Shown here: positions 25,895 through 33,937 of the stretch, piece after piece
How the letters are laid out: the number at the start of each line of letters is the position of its first letter
Numbering within the stretch: position 1 is the stretch's first letter
Assembly (NCBI GenBank): GCA_026416815.1
Contig: JAOAEJ010000067.1
Coordinates: 62,001-126,000, forward strand
Direction of reading: 5' to 3'
Source of the DNA: Clostridia bacterium
GTDB taxonomy: Bacteria; Bacillota; Clostridia; Acetivibrionales; DSM-2933
DNA: 64,000 nucleotides
Position numbers and translations under genes: made by a program
The notes under the pieces: generated by a model
Database searches by the model: none
What the model was told of the DNA's origin: nothing
What the model saw: the letters and a program-made list of their open reading frames with translations, nothing else

Positions 25895-26892
25895 AGGTCT
25901 GCCTCCTTCATATCCGACAGCATATCTAAAAAAGCTTCCAATCTCAGCTTTGTTCTGGAATCAAGATGGTTTAGTTTATCACCCTCAATCGTCAGAACCG
26001 GTATGTCCAACTTGCTTTTTATAATAATGTCCTCAATGGCCCTGTAGCAAAAAGCCTGGGTATAGTGTATTATTCCGTCCAGCCTCCTAACGTTTATCTG
26101 GGATTTTATCTCCTTTAGCCTGAAGCCTATGTCATAAGGATAGGTATAATCGTAGTATTGTAGATAAATATTTTCTGCATTATAGCTTCGGGGAAAAGTA
26201 AATTCCCTTTGTACCTCATTGTAAACGAAGTGGGCTCCGAACTTTTCTACGTACTCATAAAGATCACAGGTCATAGGAGGGACGCCTATATATCCCAGGC
26301 GAAGCTTTTGATACACCGGCTGTCTTGATGAGAACTCTTCCAGCTTAGTTTGCAGCAGAGCTTCGAAGCTGTCGGGATCGCCGTCAAAATCACTGGACAT
26401 AACCTGGTAAAGGTGATTTTCAAACCCTGTAACCTTTCCTTCTATATAAGTAAGCTCGTCGAGCTTTCCGGTAAGGCTTCTTATGCTGCTAAGCCTTTTT
26501 CTTGTACTTTCTACATCATGATAATCCACGTTAAAGGCTTTCATGAACTTGTCAATAGAGGATTTGACATCCTCCAAGCTATGGCTATGAGGAAAGGAAA
26601 ACGGATATACCTTAATTCCTTTTGCTTCAAGAACCTCTATTAAAGCCTTGGTGTTTGAGCAATCACCTTCGACCACGCCGACCAGCTCGGCTATGCTATG
26701 TTTGAGGCAGGCTCCGTAGATGCCCTTGATCCACGCACAGGAGCTTTTGGGAAAACCGTCCCTTTCGGCCAGGTCTATATAATCAAGGTAATCGCTGGCG
26801 GTAACAAACAAATTGTTAAGGTCTATAACTTTATACCCTGCTGCAAGTAGTACTTCAATCGGTACTGTGGTTGTTATTCCTATAGTTTTCAT
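25891..26892 (-). CDS. 2-hydroxyacyl-CoA dehydratase-like FeS protein (HgdB/HgdD-like) in a queuosine operon
   Basis: This encodes 333 residues in a single subunit. The N-terminal half has the HgdB-type start VPIEVLLAAGYKVIDLN and cysteines C52, C62 and C78 (KSSCAWIKG, GACLKH, GDCSN). The C-terminal half has GVPPMTCDLYEYVE and HYTQAFCYRAIED, where the second-domain Cys of the family sits. It thus resembles one subunit of an ATP-dependent radical dehydratase or reductase, and is paired with its own activase. First gene of a leftward operon; AGGGGAG precedes ATG 26892. Upstream come two repeats, a terminator and a preQ1-I riboswitch. The substrate is unknown; a deazapurine or tRNA-linked reduction is a hypothesis. 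Confidence 0.85.
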   Translation of the reverse strand: MKTIGITTTVPIEVLLAAGYKVIDLNNLFVTASDYLDYIDLAERDGFPKSSCAWIKGIYGACLKHSIAELVGVVEGDCSNTKALIEVLEAKGIKVYPFSFPHSHSLEDVKSSIDKFMKAFNVDYHDVESTRKRLSSIRSLTGKLDELTYIEGKVTGFENHLYQVMSSDFDGDPDSFEALLQTKLEEFSSRQPVYQKLRLGYIGVPPMTCDLYEYVEKFGAHFVYNEVQREFTFPRSYNAENIYLQYYDYTYPYDIGFRLKEIKSQINVRRLDGIIHYTQAFCYRAIEDIIIKSKLDIPVLTIEGDKLNHLDSRTKLRLEAFLDMLSDMKEADL

Positions 26893-26913
26893 GGCTAACT
26901 CCCCTTAAAAGGT

Positions 26914-26991
26914 AAAGAACAAAGGTGGCTTTGCCACTTTTGTTTGCGCGTGTTCCTTTCCGAGCATAGCGAGGAATTATGGAATGCGCTT
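26914..26991 (-). repeat. 78-bp structured element (family C), copy 2, before the dehydratase-like gene
   Basis: On the minus strand it reads GCGCATTCCATAATTCC...GGAACACGCGCAAAC...GTGGCAAAGCCAC...TTGTTCTTT and ends 21 bases before ATG 26892. It has the same orientation relative to the gene as copy 1 (18719-18796). One paired position differs in a way that keeps pairing (U-G in copy 1, C-G here), hinting at a conserved fold. Confidence 0.75.
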
Positions 26992-27009
26992 ATATTAAAT
27001 ATTTTTTGT

Positions 27010-27108
27010 AGATAGTTTAGTTTGAAAGTGATTTTATCCAGCCAGGCAAATCGCACTTCCACAGCTCATTGCCTGGCTGGAAATCACTAAATTCAACCTA
27101 AACTATCT
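27010..27108 (-). repeat. ~99-bp hairpin repeat (family B) between riboswitch and operon
   Basis: The arms AGATAGTTTAG... and ...CTAAACTATCT extend about 40 bases inward, including CAGCCAGGCAA and TTGCCTGGCTG, so a transcript would form one long imperfect hairpin. Its reverse complement matches the copy at 59634-59733 closely. It lies within the transcribed leader of the queuosine-linked operon. Confidence 0.85.
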
Positions 27109-27140
27109 TTTATTGTCTAAGAAATACACTTTATTAGACA

Positions 27141-27166
27141 ATAAAAAAAGGGCGTACACGCCCTTT
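27141..27166 (-). terminator. Riboswitch expression-platform terminator
   Basis: On the minus strand AAAGGGCGT-GT-ACGCCCTTT (27147-27166) is followed by a run of seven T, about 35 bases after the preQ1 aptamer. Transcription stopping here would silence the operon when preQ1 is plentiful. Confidence 0.8.
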
Positions 27167-27196
27167 GACAAACAAAATAAGCTATCAACCGATAGC

Positions 27197-27240
27197 CGGC
27201 CCGTAGTTTTATTTATAGACAGGATGGTTACGAACTGTCT
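27197..27240 (-). promoter_or_regulatory. preQ1-I riboswitch aptamer
   Basis: On the minus strand from 27240 it reads AGACAG, TTCGTAACCATC, CTGTCT, then ATAAATAAAACTACGG. The stem pairs AGACAG with CTGTCT; the loop carries GTAACC as in the Thermoanaerobacter preQ1-I RNA; and an A-rich tail ending ACTACGG can enter the pseudoknot, as in the Bacillus queC riboswitch. Next come a small GATAGC/GCTATC hairpin and the terminator at 27141. The downstream genes include queC and queT, both known preQ1 riboswitch targets, which supports the call. Confidence 0.82.
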
Positions 27241-27259
27241 TATTAGATTTTTCTACACC

Positions 27260-27289
27260 AATATATCATAATGTTACACATACCGTCAA
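27260..27289 (-). promoter_or_regulatory. Promoter of the preQ1-regulated operon
   Basis: On the minus strand TTGACG (27284-27289) and TATATT (27260-27265) are 18 bases apart, placing the start about 15 bases before the preQ1 aptamer. The -35 lies just beyond the end of the upstream DHH gene. Confidence 0.6.
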
Positions 27290-27300
27290 TTTAGAAAATT

Positions 27301-28293
27301 TTATAAATTGCTATTGCTTAAGTGCTTTTCAATGGCTTCAACAAGCCTGTCTTCTATAGTTGTGCAAGGCTGCCCATTTGTTGAATTGGAAACATGGTAA
27401 GGTACAAGTCCTCCAGCCATGGATTTATGCCCGCCGCCGGTACCTATGCCTTCCAAAGCTTTATTGATTATCCTGCCGGCATCCAGTACATCACTTTCAT
27501 TTCTGATGGAGATTCTAAGTCCGTTATCCCTTTGTGAAAAGGATATTGCGGTTTCAATTTCCGCTACCGAAAGGATAAAATCACAAACTGTTCCAAGCAG
27601 AGAGTCGGAGCAATTCTTACCTAAGTTTACAAATCCGATGTTTTTTCGTACCTTCATACTCGAGAGAGCATTGGCGTACGCGTTGAGATCGTCAAGGGTC
27701 AGTGTGTTGAACTGTATACTGTTTAACAGCTTTATATCCGACTTTTTATAGAGCATATAAAACATATCTATATCAAGAGGGGACACGCCTCTGCTTAAGT
27801 CTAGCGTATCGGTCTTAATAGCATAAAGGAGGGCAGTAGCTATATTACATGGGATTTCTATATCGCTTGTTAGAAAGTATTCCGCTATAATTGACGAGCA
27901 AGCCCCCACAGAAGGTCGGATGTCTGCATACTTATACTGGCATTCGGTGAAGGTGGGATGATGATCTATAACCGCTACTTCAGTTCCGATGAAGTCAGTT
28001 ATATTTGAATTATATTTCTGTGAGTCTACAAGAATAATAAGGTCATCTTCTTTCATGTGTGAGATATCATTTATGCTATGTATATTAATATTAAGGTGTT
28101 CAATCATTCTTAGGGTGTTGTATTTTTCAATTTTGCCGTTATAGAAGATTTCTGAAAGTATTCCTCTGAATTGTAAAAGATATTGAAGGCCAAAGGCGCT
28201 GGCTATCGCATCTGGGTCAGGGGAGTTATGGGTCTGTATAAAGACTTTCCTGCTTTTATCCAATACATTTATAATCTCATCCAGTAAAATCAT
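27301..28293 (-). CDS. DHH/DHHA1 family phosphoesterase (NrnA-like)
   Basis: This encodes 330 residues. DHH-family metal motifs are in order: THNSPDPDAIAS, LVDSQ and VIDHHPTF, then the DHHA1 substrate domain with GIGTGGGHKSMAGG. Proteins of this layout degrade short oligonucleotides (nanoRNA) or pAp; some cleave cyclic dinucleotides, but the PAS and degenerate GGDEF parts of GdpP are absent. GGAGAG lies 7 bases before ATG 28293, immediately beside the end of a family A repeat. It is a single-gene unit; its stop is next to the promoter of the preQ1 operon. Confidence 0.88.
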   Translation of the reverse strand: MILLDEIINVLDKSRKVFIQTHNSPDPDAIASAFGLQYLLQFRGILSEIFYNGKIEKYNTLRMIEHLNINIHSINDISHMKEDDLIILVDSQKYNSNITDFIGTEVAVIDHHPTFTECQYKYADIRPSVGACSSIIAEYFLTSDIEIPCNIATALLYAIKTDTLDLSRGVSPLDIDMFYMLYKKSDIKLLNSIQFNTLTLDDLNAYANALSSMKVRKNIGFVNLGKNCSDSLLGTVCDFILSVAEIETAISFSQRDNGLRISIRNESDVLDAGRIINKALEGIGTGGGHKSMAGGLVPYHVSNSTNGQPCTTIEDRLVEAIEKHLSNSNL

Positions 28294-28305
28294 ATCTTCA
28301 CTCTC

Positions 28306-28412
28306 CTAGTGCTTTTTAACATTACAAATTTCTATATAATTCTAATGTTAAAAATGCACTTCCTTGATCGTTGTGCCTTGCTGCTATACACGAATTCTGT
28401 TACAAGGCACTA
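28306..28412 (-). repeat. 107-bp two-hairpin repeat (family A), full copy
   Basis: On the minus strand it runs GTAGTGCCTTGTAACAGAATT ... GTTAAAAAGCACTAG. Both internal hairpins are well preserved (GTGCCTTG with CAAGGCAC; TGCATTTTTAACATTA with TAATGTTAAAAAGCA). Its end adjoins the ribosome binding site of the DHH gene, so it forms that gene's 5' leader. Confidence 0.88.
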
Positions 28413-28676
28413 CATTAAAAATAAACCTTGAGTCGAATTATGTCAATAGCGACAAAAGAAAGCGCAACTGTTGTATGTTGGATATATTTACTATATACAT
28501 TATAAAATGTTGGAAGCCCGTATGACAAAACAGTATTATTTTATTTTTCATATTTTGCTCTTTAGTATAAGCAGCAGCTCTGCCATTTTTACAGCCCAGT
28601 TCTGGGGAAAAAGGACATATCAAATATAAGGCGTGCATTAGGATTCAACTTAACTATGGGAGGCGGAGGGGATACT

Positions 28677-28787
28677 ATGTTTTGGTCTGTAATGGAAGTT
28701 GCTGGAATATGGGTATGGGTATGGGTATGGGTATGGGCGTATCGCTGTCGCTTCTGGGAGGGCTTTGATGTGCTGCTAGAAATATAG
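28677..28787 (+). CDS. Possible tiny ORF containing a hexanucleotide repeat
   Basis: An ATG behind GGAGGCGGAGGGG opens 36 codons: MFWSVMEVAG, then a Trp-Val repeat (WVWVWVW), then AYRCRFWEGFDVLLEI. The repeat comes from five tandem TATGGG units (28708-28737). Other frames of the repeat give Tyr-Gly or Met-Gly runs. The ribosome site is strong, but the composition is odd and no family is recognised, so it may be only a repeat with a chance ORF. It lies in the 609-base gap between the DHH gene and the serine-hydrolase-like gene; bases 28413-28655 hold nothing else that I can support. Confidence 0.3.
   Translation: MFWSVMEVAGIWVWVWVWVWAYRCRFWEGFDVLLEI
28708..28737 (+). repeat. Tandem hexanucleotide TATGGG x5
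   Basis: Five perfect head-to-tail copies, the only perfect microsatellite of this kind noticed in the window. Slippage keeps the frame because the unit is six bases. Confidence 0.9.
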
Positions 28788-28833
28788 CCAAAAAAATAAC
28801 ACCATATTAACGAAAAAAAGCTACTGCTAAGGG

Positions 28834-28872
28834 TAATTCCGATATGATAACTTTATATCGGGATTATTTTTT
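28834..28872 (+). terminator. Terminator upstream of the serine-hydrolase-like gene
   Basis: TAATTCCGATAT pairs with ATATCGGGATTA around a 9-base loop, followed by TTTTTTAT. Confidence 0.75.
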
Positions 28873-28902
28873 ATCTAGTAGATTTTGAGGGAGGATAAAA
28901 CT

Positions 28903-30042
28903 ATGAGAGGCATTTTCAAGAAACTAACTGCAATTTTATTACCTGTGCTGATAACGGGTATTGCCGTTTTTACGGGAGGGTGTTCAGGGGCAGATAAGCC
29001 TATTGATGGCGATGTTAACTTAAAAGGTGATAGCTATACTGCCAATAAAGAATATTGGCCTACCGAAGACTGGAAAACCTCTACACCTGAGGAACAGGGA
29101 ATGGACTCAAATAAGCTGCAGAGCATGTTTAAGTTTTTTAGAGACAAGCAAAACGGTATCCATAGTGTGTTGATTGTAAGAAACGGGTACATTGTAGGAG
29201 AAGAGTATTTTGAACCGTATACAAAGGAAACAGCTTCTCAAATTTTTGGTTGCACAGGAAGCATAACGTCAGCTCTGGCGGGAATGGCAATAAGGGATGG
29301 ATATATAAAAGGCACAGAGCAGAAAGTATTGGAACTATTCCCTGACTTAAGTATTGCAAATGTCGACTCTAGAAAACGTGATATAACAGTCAAACAGCTT
29401 TTAACCATGACAAGCGGATTTGAATGGCCGGAGTTTGACTACACCTATGACGATAAGCAAAATCCCCTAAGGCAAATGCTTGATAGTGAAGATTGGAATA
29501 AATCGGTTCTTGAGCGTCCGTTGTTAACTGACCCCGGTAAGGTATTTAACTATAATTCCGGCGGTATGCAGTTGATTTCATCGATTATTGCAAATAAATC
29601 GGGCATGAGTACATTAAATTATGCGCAAGAGAATCTTTTCAAGCCACTCGGTATTAAGGCGAAGTGGTCCCCGAAAGACTCAAAAGGAGCAAACCTTGGT
29701 AACGGAGGGATAGAAATGACACCAAGGGACTTGGCTAAAATAGGGTACCTTTACTTGAAAAACGGTATGTGGGACGGTCAAGAGATTATTCCCTCAAGCT
29801 GGGTAGAGGAATCTACAAGTGTACAATATGATTGGAACAATATTGGGGTGGGGTATAACTGGTGGATTGAACCTAATATAAAGGGATACTGTTCGGTAGG
29901 AGGCAGTAACCAGAGTGTTATTGTAATGCCGGACTTAAAAATGGTTGTGGTATTTACCGGAGAACTCCAAGGAGTTAACTTTATACAGCCTTTTACCTTT
30001 ACAAGAAACTTCATTATACCGGCAGTCAACGGGGCTAAGTAA
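28903..30042 (+). CDS. Beta-lactamase-fold (class C/COG1680) lipoprotein with lost catalytic residues
   Basis: This encodes 379 residues with a lipoprotein signal (hydrophobic helix then TGGC lipobox, Cys about residue 28), so it is anchored outside the membrane. The fold of serine hydrolases/penicillin-binding proteins is recognisable: STPEEQGMDSNKL, LIVRNGYIVGEEYF, ALAGMAIRDGYI and the tyrosine motif YNSGGMQLI. However, the SxxK motif, usually S-x-T-K before SxTSAL, reads G116-C-T-G119, so nucleophile and base are both missing, and the late HxG/KTG position reads GGSNQS. It may be a non-catalytic binding protein. ATG 28903 follows GGGAGG; an upstream TTG lacks a site. Confidence 0.85.
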   Translation: MRGIFKKLTAILLPVLITGIAVFTGGCSGADKPIDGDVNLKGDSYTANKEYWPTEDWKTSTPEEQGMDSNKLQSMFKFFRDKQNGIHSVLIVRNGYIVGEEYFEPYTKETASQIFGCTGSITSALAGMAIRDGYIKGTEQKVLELFPDLSIANVDSRKRDITVKQLLTMTSGFEWPEFDYTYDDKQNPLRQMLDSEDWNKSVLERPLLTDPGKVFNYNSGGMQLISSIIANKSGMSTLNYAQENLFKPLGIKAKWSPKDSKGANLGNGGIEMTPRDLAKIGYLYLKNGMWDGQEIIPSSWVEESTSVQYDWNNIGVGYNWWIEPNIKGYCSVGGSNQSVIVMPDLKMVVVFTGELQGVNFIQPFTFTRNFIIPAVNGAK

Positions 30043-30218
30043 ACAGGTTAACCATCAGTGATTAAAAGGTCATCGTAAATAATTATAATTATATATATAT
30101 ATATTATGATAACGTTTGCATAGTATATTGTAGCGGTACATGTCAAGGTAGTATAATTAATTTATAGTTAATTTATAGTTAATTATATTTTGACCTCTTA
30201 CCGTGTATCATAGAGTGA

Positions 30219-30245
30219 ACGGGTATTTCATACCCGGTCTTTATT
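30219..30245 (+). terminator. Terminator after the serine-hydrolase-like gene
   Basis: ACGGGTAT / ATACCCGG stem with a short TTC loop, followed by TCTTTATTT. Confidence 0.7.
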
Positions 30246-30301
30246 TAAGCCCCAAGTTATTTTAGTTACAGCAGCAATCGTGAAAATCAAGGAGAACCGA
30301 T

Positions 30302-31675
30302 ATGAATATCATCAAGAACGCAAGTGTTAAAAATTTGGCTTTATTTTCCCTGACATGGCCTATATTTATTGAAATACTATTGCGTATGCTGCTAGGTAAT
30401 GTAGATACCATTATGCTTAGCAGGTACTCTGATAATGCAGTTGCTTCTGTCGGTGTATCCAATCAGATAATTACGATGATAATTGTACTTTATTCTGTAG
30501 TTTCATCGGGCGCTACCGTGCTTATATCTCAATACTTGGGTGCGCAAAGGAAAGAAAAAGCTTCAGAAGTGGCCGGTGCTTCACTTACACTAAGTCTTTT
30601 ATTTGGATTGATTTTAAGTCTTATACTTGTTGTGATGGGTAGGGGTATTCTGAAAGCAATGAATGTGCCCGATGAGCTAATGGGTGATTCTTTACAGTTT
30701 TTGAGGATAGTAGGCGGCATGTCCTTTATCCAGGCGCTGATTGCGGCGGTATCGGCTATTATCCGCAGCCATGGCAACACAAGGGTTTCTATGTATGTTG
30801 CGGTTGGGATGAATATACTAAATGTAATTGGGAACAGCTTCTTTGTATTTGGGCTGGCTGGTGCGCCTATTTTAGGTGTAACGGGAGTTGCTATTTCGAC
30901 AACCTTTAGTCAAACTGCAGGGCTTATTGTAATGCTTGTACTGATGGTTAAGCATTTAAAATTGAAAATATCGTTAGGATACATCTTCCCTATACCAAAA
31001 GAAGCTTTGAGAAATATATTAAAAATAGGTATTCCATCAGCAGCAGAGGGAATGGTTTATAATATATCTCAGCTTGCTATTACATATATTATAAATATGA
31101 TAGGCACAACAGCCCTGACCACCAAGGTTTATGCGTGGAATATAATGTGGTTTGTTATGTTATTTGGTATAGCCATCGGACAGGGGACACAGATAATAAA
31201 CGGGCACTACATAGGAGCGGGCGAAAATGACAAAGCTTATAAAACATGCTTAAGGAGTCTGAAGATTGCCCTGCTTGTTTCGTTAGGTATGGCGGCTTTA
31301 ATTGCTGCACTTTCAAAACCACTTATGGGTATATTCACAAAGGATCCTGCAATTATATCGCTGGGAAGCTCTTTACTCCTTTTGACTTTATTCCTGGAGA
31401 CAGGGAGGGCTTTTAATGTAGTAATCAACAACTCCCTTAGGGCTGCCGGAGATGCTAAATTTCCTGTGTATATGGGTGTGCTATCCATGTTGGGGGTAAG
31501 CGTTACACTTTCGTATGTTCTGGGAATTAGCTTCGATATGGGATTAATCGGGATTTGGATTGCTTTATCGGTTGACGAATGGATAAGAGGACTGATAATG
31601 CTGTGGAGATGGCGCTCAAGAGTGTGGGAAAAGATGTCTTTTGTAAAAAATGAGAAGCTTCAGAAAGCCGCATAG
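30302..31675 (+). CDS. MATE family efflux transporter
   Basis: This encodes 457 residues with 12 helices in two similar halves. Matching MATE features are LFSLTWPIFIEILLRMLLGNVDTIMLSRYSD at the start and GIPSAAEGMVYNISQLAITYIINMIG at the start of the second half. It exports drugs or cationic metabolites by Na+ or H+ antiport. AAGGAG precedes ATG 30302 by about 7 bases. It is a single-gene unit with its own terminator at 31716; no regulator adjoins it. Confidence 0.92.
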   Translation: MNIIKNASVKNLALFSLTWPIFIEILLRMLLGNVDTIMLSRYSDNAVASVGVSNQIITMIIVLYSVVSSGATVLISQYLGAQRKEKASEVAGASLTLSLLFGLILSLILVVMGRGILKAMNVPDELMGDSLQFLRIVGGMSFIQALIAAVSAIIRSHGNTRVSMYVAVGMNILNVIGNSFFVFGLAGAPILGVTGVAISTTFSQTAGLIVMLVLMVKHLKLKISLGYIFPIPKEALRNILKIGIPSAAEGMVYNISQLAITYIINMIGTTALTTKVYAWNIMWFVMLFGIAIGQGTQIINGHYIGAGENDKAYKTCLRSLKIALLVSLGMAALIAALSKPLMGIFTKDPAIISLGSSLLLLTLFLETGRAFNVVINNSLRAAGDAKFPVYMGVLSMLGVSVTLSYVLGISFDMGLIGIWIALSVDEWIRGLIMLWRWRSRVWEKMSFVKNEKLQKAA

Positions 31676-31715
31676 AAAAGATAGATTATTGAAAAATAAG
31701 TGATTTTTACATAGG

Positions 31716-31748
31716 TGGCAGGAGTGTAATAGTACTCCTGCCATTTTT
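31716..31748 (+). terminator. Terminator after the MATE gene
   Basis: TGGCAGGAGT / ACTCCTGCCA perfect stem with an 8-base loop, then TTTTT. Confidence 0.9.
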
Positions 31749-31880
31749 GTTATGATACATGTTGCGGTAAGTATTTATTTAGTAGACATAATACTTGATG
31801 TGTAGCTGATTTAAATATAATATAGTATAGTTTGGTATCAAAACCGGATAAATTTATCATAAGCGAGTGTGTTGTAGTAT

Positions 31881-32774
31881 ATGTCAAAACAGTTTAAAGC
31901 GGATTTATTACTGCTGGTAATAGCAATGGTATGGGGTTCGTCCTTTACTTTAATGAAAAATATTCTCGATGATATACCTCCCTTTGCATTTTTGTCATTG
32001 AGGTTTGCTATTGCTGCGGTTGTTCTGGTGATTATTTTCTATAAAAAGCTAAAACTGATAACCCCGAAAGCCTTGATGTATGGCTTTATTCTGGGAACAA
32101 TACTTTTTGGAGGCATGGCTCTCCAGGTAAACGGACTTAAATACACTACCGCCTCAAACTCTGCTTTTATAACCGGATTGAGCCTTGTGATGGTACCGCT
32201 GGTTTCAGCGGTTTTTTTGAGGAAAAAGCCCGGTATGACATCGGTCATCGGGGTAGTGCTTGCTGCCGTCGGACTGTTTTTTCTAACAGGCATATCATTA
32301 GGAGATTTTAACTTAAACAAGGGTGATTTGTTGACGCTGCTTTGTGCCATGTGCTTTACCTTCCATATTATTTTTGTTGATAGGTTTACAACTAAAGAAG
32401 ATGCAACCGTGCTGGCAATTTTGCAGGTTGTATTTGCAGCTCTTATGAGTACGGCAGAATGGGGAAGGTCAGGCTTTGCAGCTTTTGAATTTAATATGCC
32501 TGTAGTAGGTACTCTTCTTGTTACAGGCGTTCTAGGGACGGCGCTGGCCTATACGGGACAGGTGATGGTCCAGAAATTCACATCACCTACCCACACCGCA
32601 CTGATATTTACTGCCGAGCCTGTATTTGGGGCCATATTTGCTCTCCTTATACCAAACTCTCAGGGCTTCACTGAGCACCTGGCATTGAATACTGTTATAG
32701 GGTGCATAATGATTCTTTTAGGTATGCTTGTATCGGAATTTAGGTTTACAAAAAGTAAAGTATATATAGATTAA
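31881..32774 (+). CDS. EamA/DMT family permease
   Basis: This encodes 297 residues with ten helices and two EamA repeats (about 8-140 and 150-290). Diagnostic stretches are VWGSSFTLMKNIL with PFAFLSLRFAIA early on, and FTSPTHTALIFTAEPVFGAIFALL in the second half. It is probably a metabolite or amino-acid exporter; the substrate cannot be read. There is no good ribosome site before ATG 31881, so translation may be weak or the start may be different. No terminator is seen before the next gene 230 bases on. Confidence 0.87.
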   Translation: MSKQFKADLLLLVIAMVWGSSFTLMKNILDDIPPFAFLSLRFAIAAVVLVIIFYKKLKLITPKALMYGFILGTILFGGMALQVNGLKYTTASNSAFITGLSLVMVPLVSAVFLRKKPGMTSVIGVVLAAVGLFFLTGISLGDFNLNKGDLLTLLCAMCFTFHIIFVDRFTTKEDATVLAILQVVFAALMSTAEWGRSGFAAFEFNMPVVGTLLVTGVLGTALAYTGQVMVQKFTSPTHTALIFTAEPVFGAIFALLIPNSQGFTEHLALNTVIGCIMILLGMLVSEFRFTKSKVYID

Positions 32775-33008
32775 GCATATTGCTTGCTGACTACAGCATA
32801 TTAATTTATTAGTCCTATTTATTTCTATTTGTATTGTAGAGTTATGTAAAGTATTATATAATATAAAATCGGATTATGTATTATAGCCAAAGTTAAACTT
32901 AGTAATTCGTGTATAGGGAAAAACCTTTAGTAAGTAGGAGTTTCTTAGTACAGGAAAAATCCTTTTTAACCTTGGTTATCTATATAAAAAATAGAGGGGG
33001 AAATTTTA

Positions 33009-33806
33009 ATGAAAAAGCTTTTTGTAAGGTTAGCAGCGGCTGTGCTTGCAGTGAGCATGGCTATTGGTGTTACGGGATGCAGTAAAACAGATGTACTGGA
33101 TAAAGTGAAGAAAGATGGAAAGATAGTAGTAGGAACAAGTGCCGATTATGCGCCCTATGAATTCCATAAATTAATAGACGGCAAGGATGAAATTATTGGA
33201 TTTGATATAGCTATAGCAAATGAAATTGCTAAAGATTTAGGTGTAAAGCTTGAAATAAGCGATATGAAATTCGATGGATTACTTCCTGCACTGCAAACCG
33301 GAAATATTGACTTTGTTATAGCCGGTATGACTCCTGACGCTGAAAGATCCAAGATGGTTGACTTTACAAAGATTTATTATACTGCTGCTCAGGGAGTTAT
33401 GGTGAGAACGGAAGATAAAGATAAGATTAAGAGTATAGATGATTTAAATGGTAAGAAGGTGGGTGTACAAAAGGGTGCTATACAGGAAAAAATAGCTAAA
33501 GAGCAGATGAAAAGCTCTACTATTATATCTCTCGGTAAGATACCTGACCTCATAATGGAATTGAAGAATAAAAAGGTTGATGCATTGGTTGTAGAGCTTC
33601 CTGTTGCTAACGGTTATGTAGCTAAACATCCTGACCTTACTATATCTGATGTAAAGGTTAAGGAAGATACCGGCGGGTCTGCCATAGCTATTGCTAAAGG
33701 AAACCCGGAACTTGTAGAGGCTATGAACAAAACTCTCGATAGATTGATAAATGATAAGCAAATAGATAAATTTGTTGCGGAAGCAAATGAAGCTGTTGAA
33801 AACTAA
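33009..33806 (+). CDS. Amino-acid ABC transporter substrate-binding lipoprotein
   Basis: This encodes 265 residues: signal peptide with lipobox VTGC (Cys about 24), then a family 3 solute-binding domain. Typical features are KDGKIVVGTSADYAPYEF, IIGFDIAIANEIAKDLG, MKFDGLLPALQTGNIDFVIAGMT and KKVGVQKGA. It captures a polar amino acid or small peptide-derived substrate outside the cell for the permease/ATPase pair that follows. GAGGGGG lies 8 bases upstream of ATG 33009. A terminator at 33841 between this gene and the permease would give more binding protein than membrane parts. Confidence 0.93.
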   Translation: MKKLFVRLAAAVLAVSMAIGVTGCSKTDVLDKVKKDGKIVVGTSADYAPYEFHKLIDGKDEIIGFDIAIANEIAKDLGVKLEISDMKFDGLLPALQTGNIDFVIAGMTPDAERSKMVDFTKIYYTAAQGVMVRTEDKDKIKSIDDLNGKKVGVQKGAIQEKIAKEQMKSSTIISLGKIPDLIMELKNKKVDALVVELPVANGYVAKHPDLTISDVKVKEDTGGSAIAIAKGNPELVEAMNKTLDRLINDKQIDKFVAEANEAVEN

Positions 33807-33840
33807 TAGTTAATATTACAAGGTGTATGCGAAATTTAGA

Positions 33841-33862
33841 AAGCGGAGAAATCCGCTTTTTG
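33841..33862 (+). terminator. Intra-operon terminator after the binding-protein gene
   Basis: AAAGCGGA / TCCGCTTT with a GAAA loop and TTTTT. A partial terminator here would raise binding-protein expression over the permease. Confidence 0.85.
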
Positions 33863-33937
33863 AATTTCAAGTAAGATTATTTTAGGTTTATAGGCCGACA
33901 GTATTTTAATCAACATATGATTTAAGGGGTGTGGATT

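Noticed and set aside
28438-28638. 66-codon minus-strand ORF in the gap before the serine-hydrolase-like gene
   Set aside because: No ribosome site, no recognisable domain, and composition like non-coding DNA.
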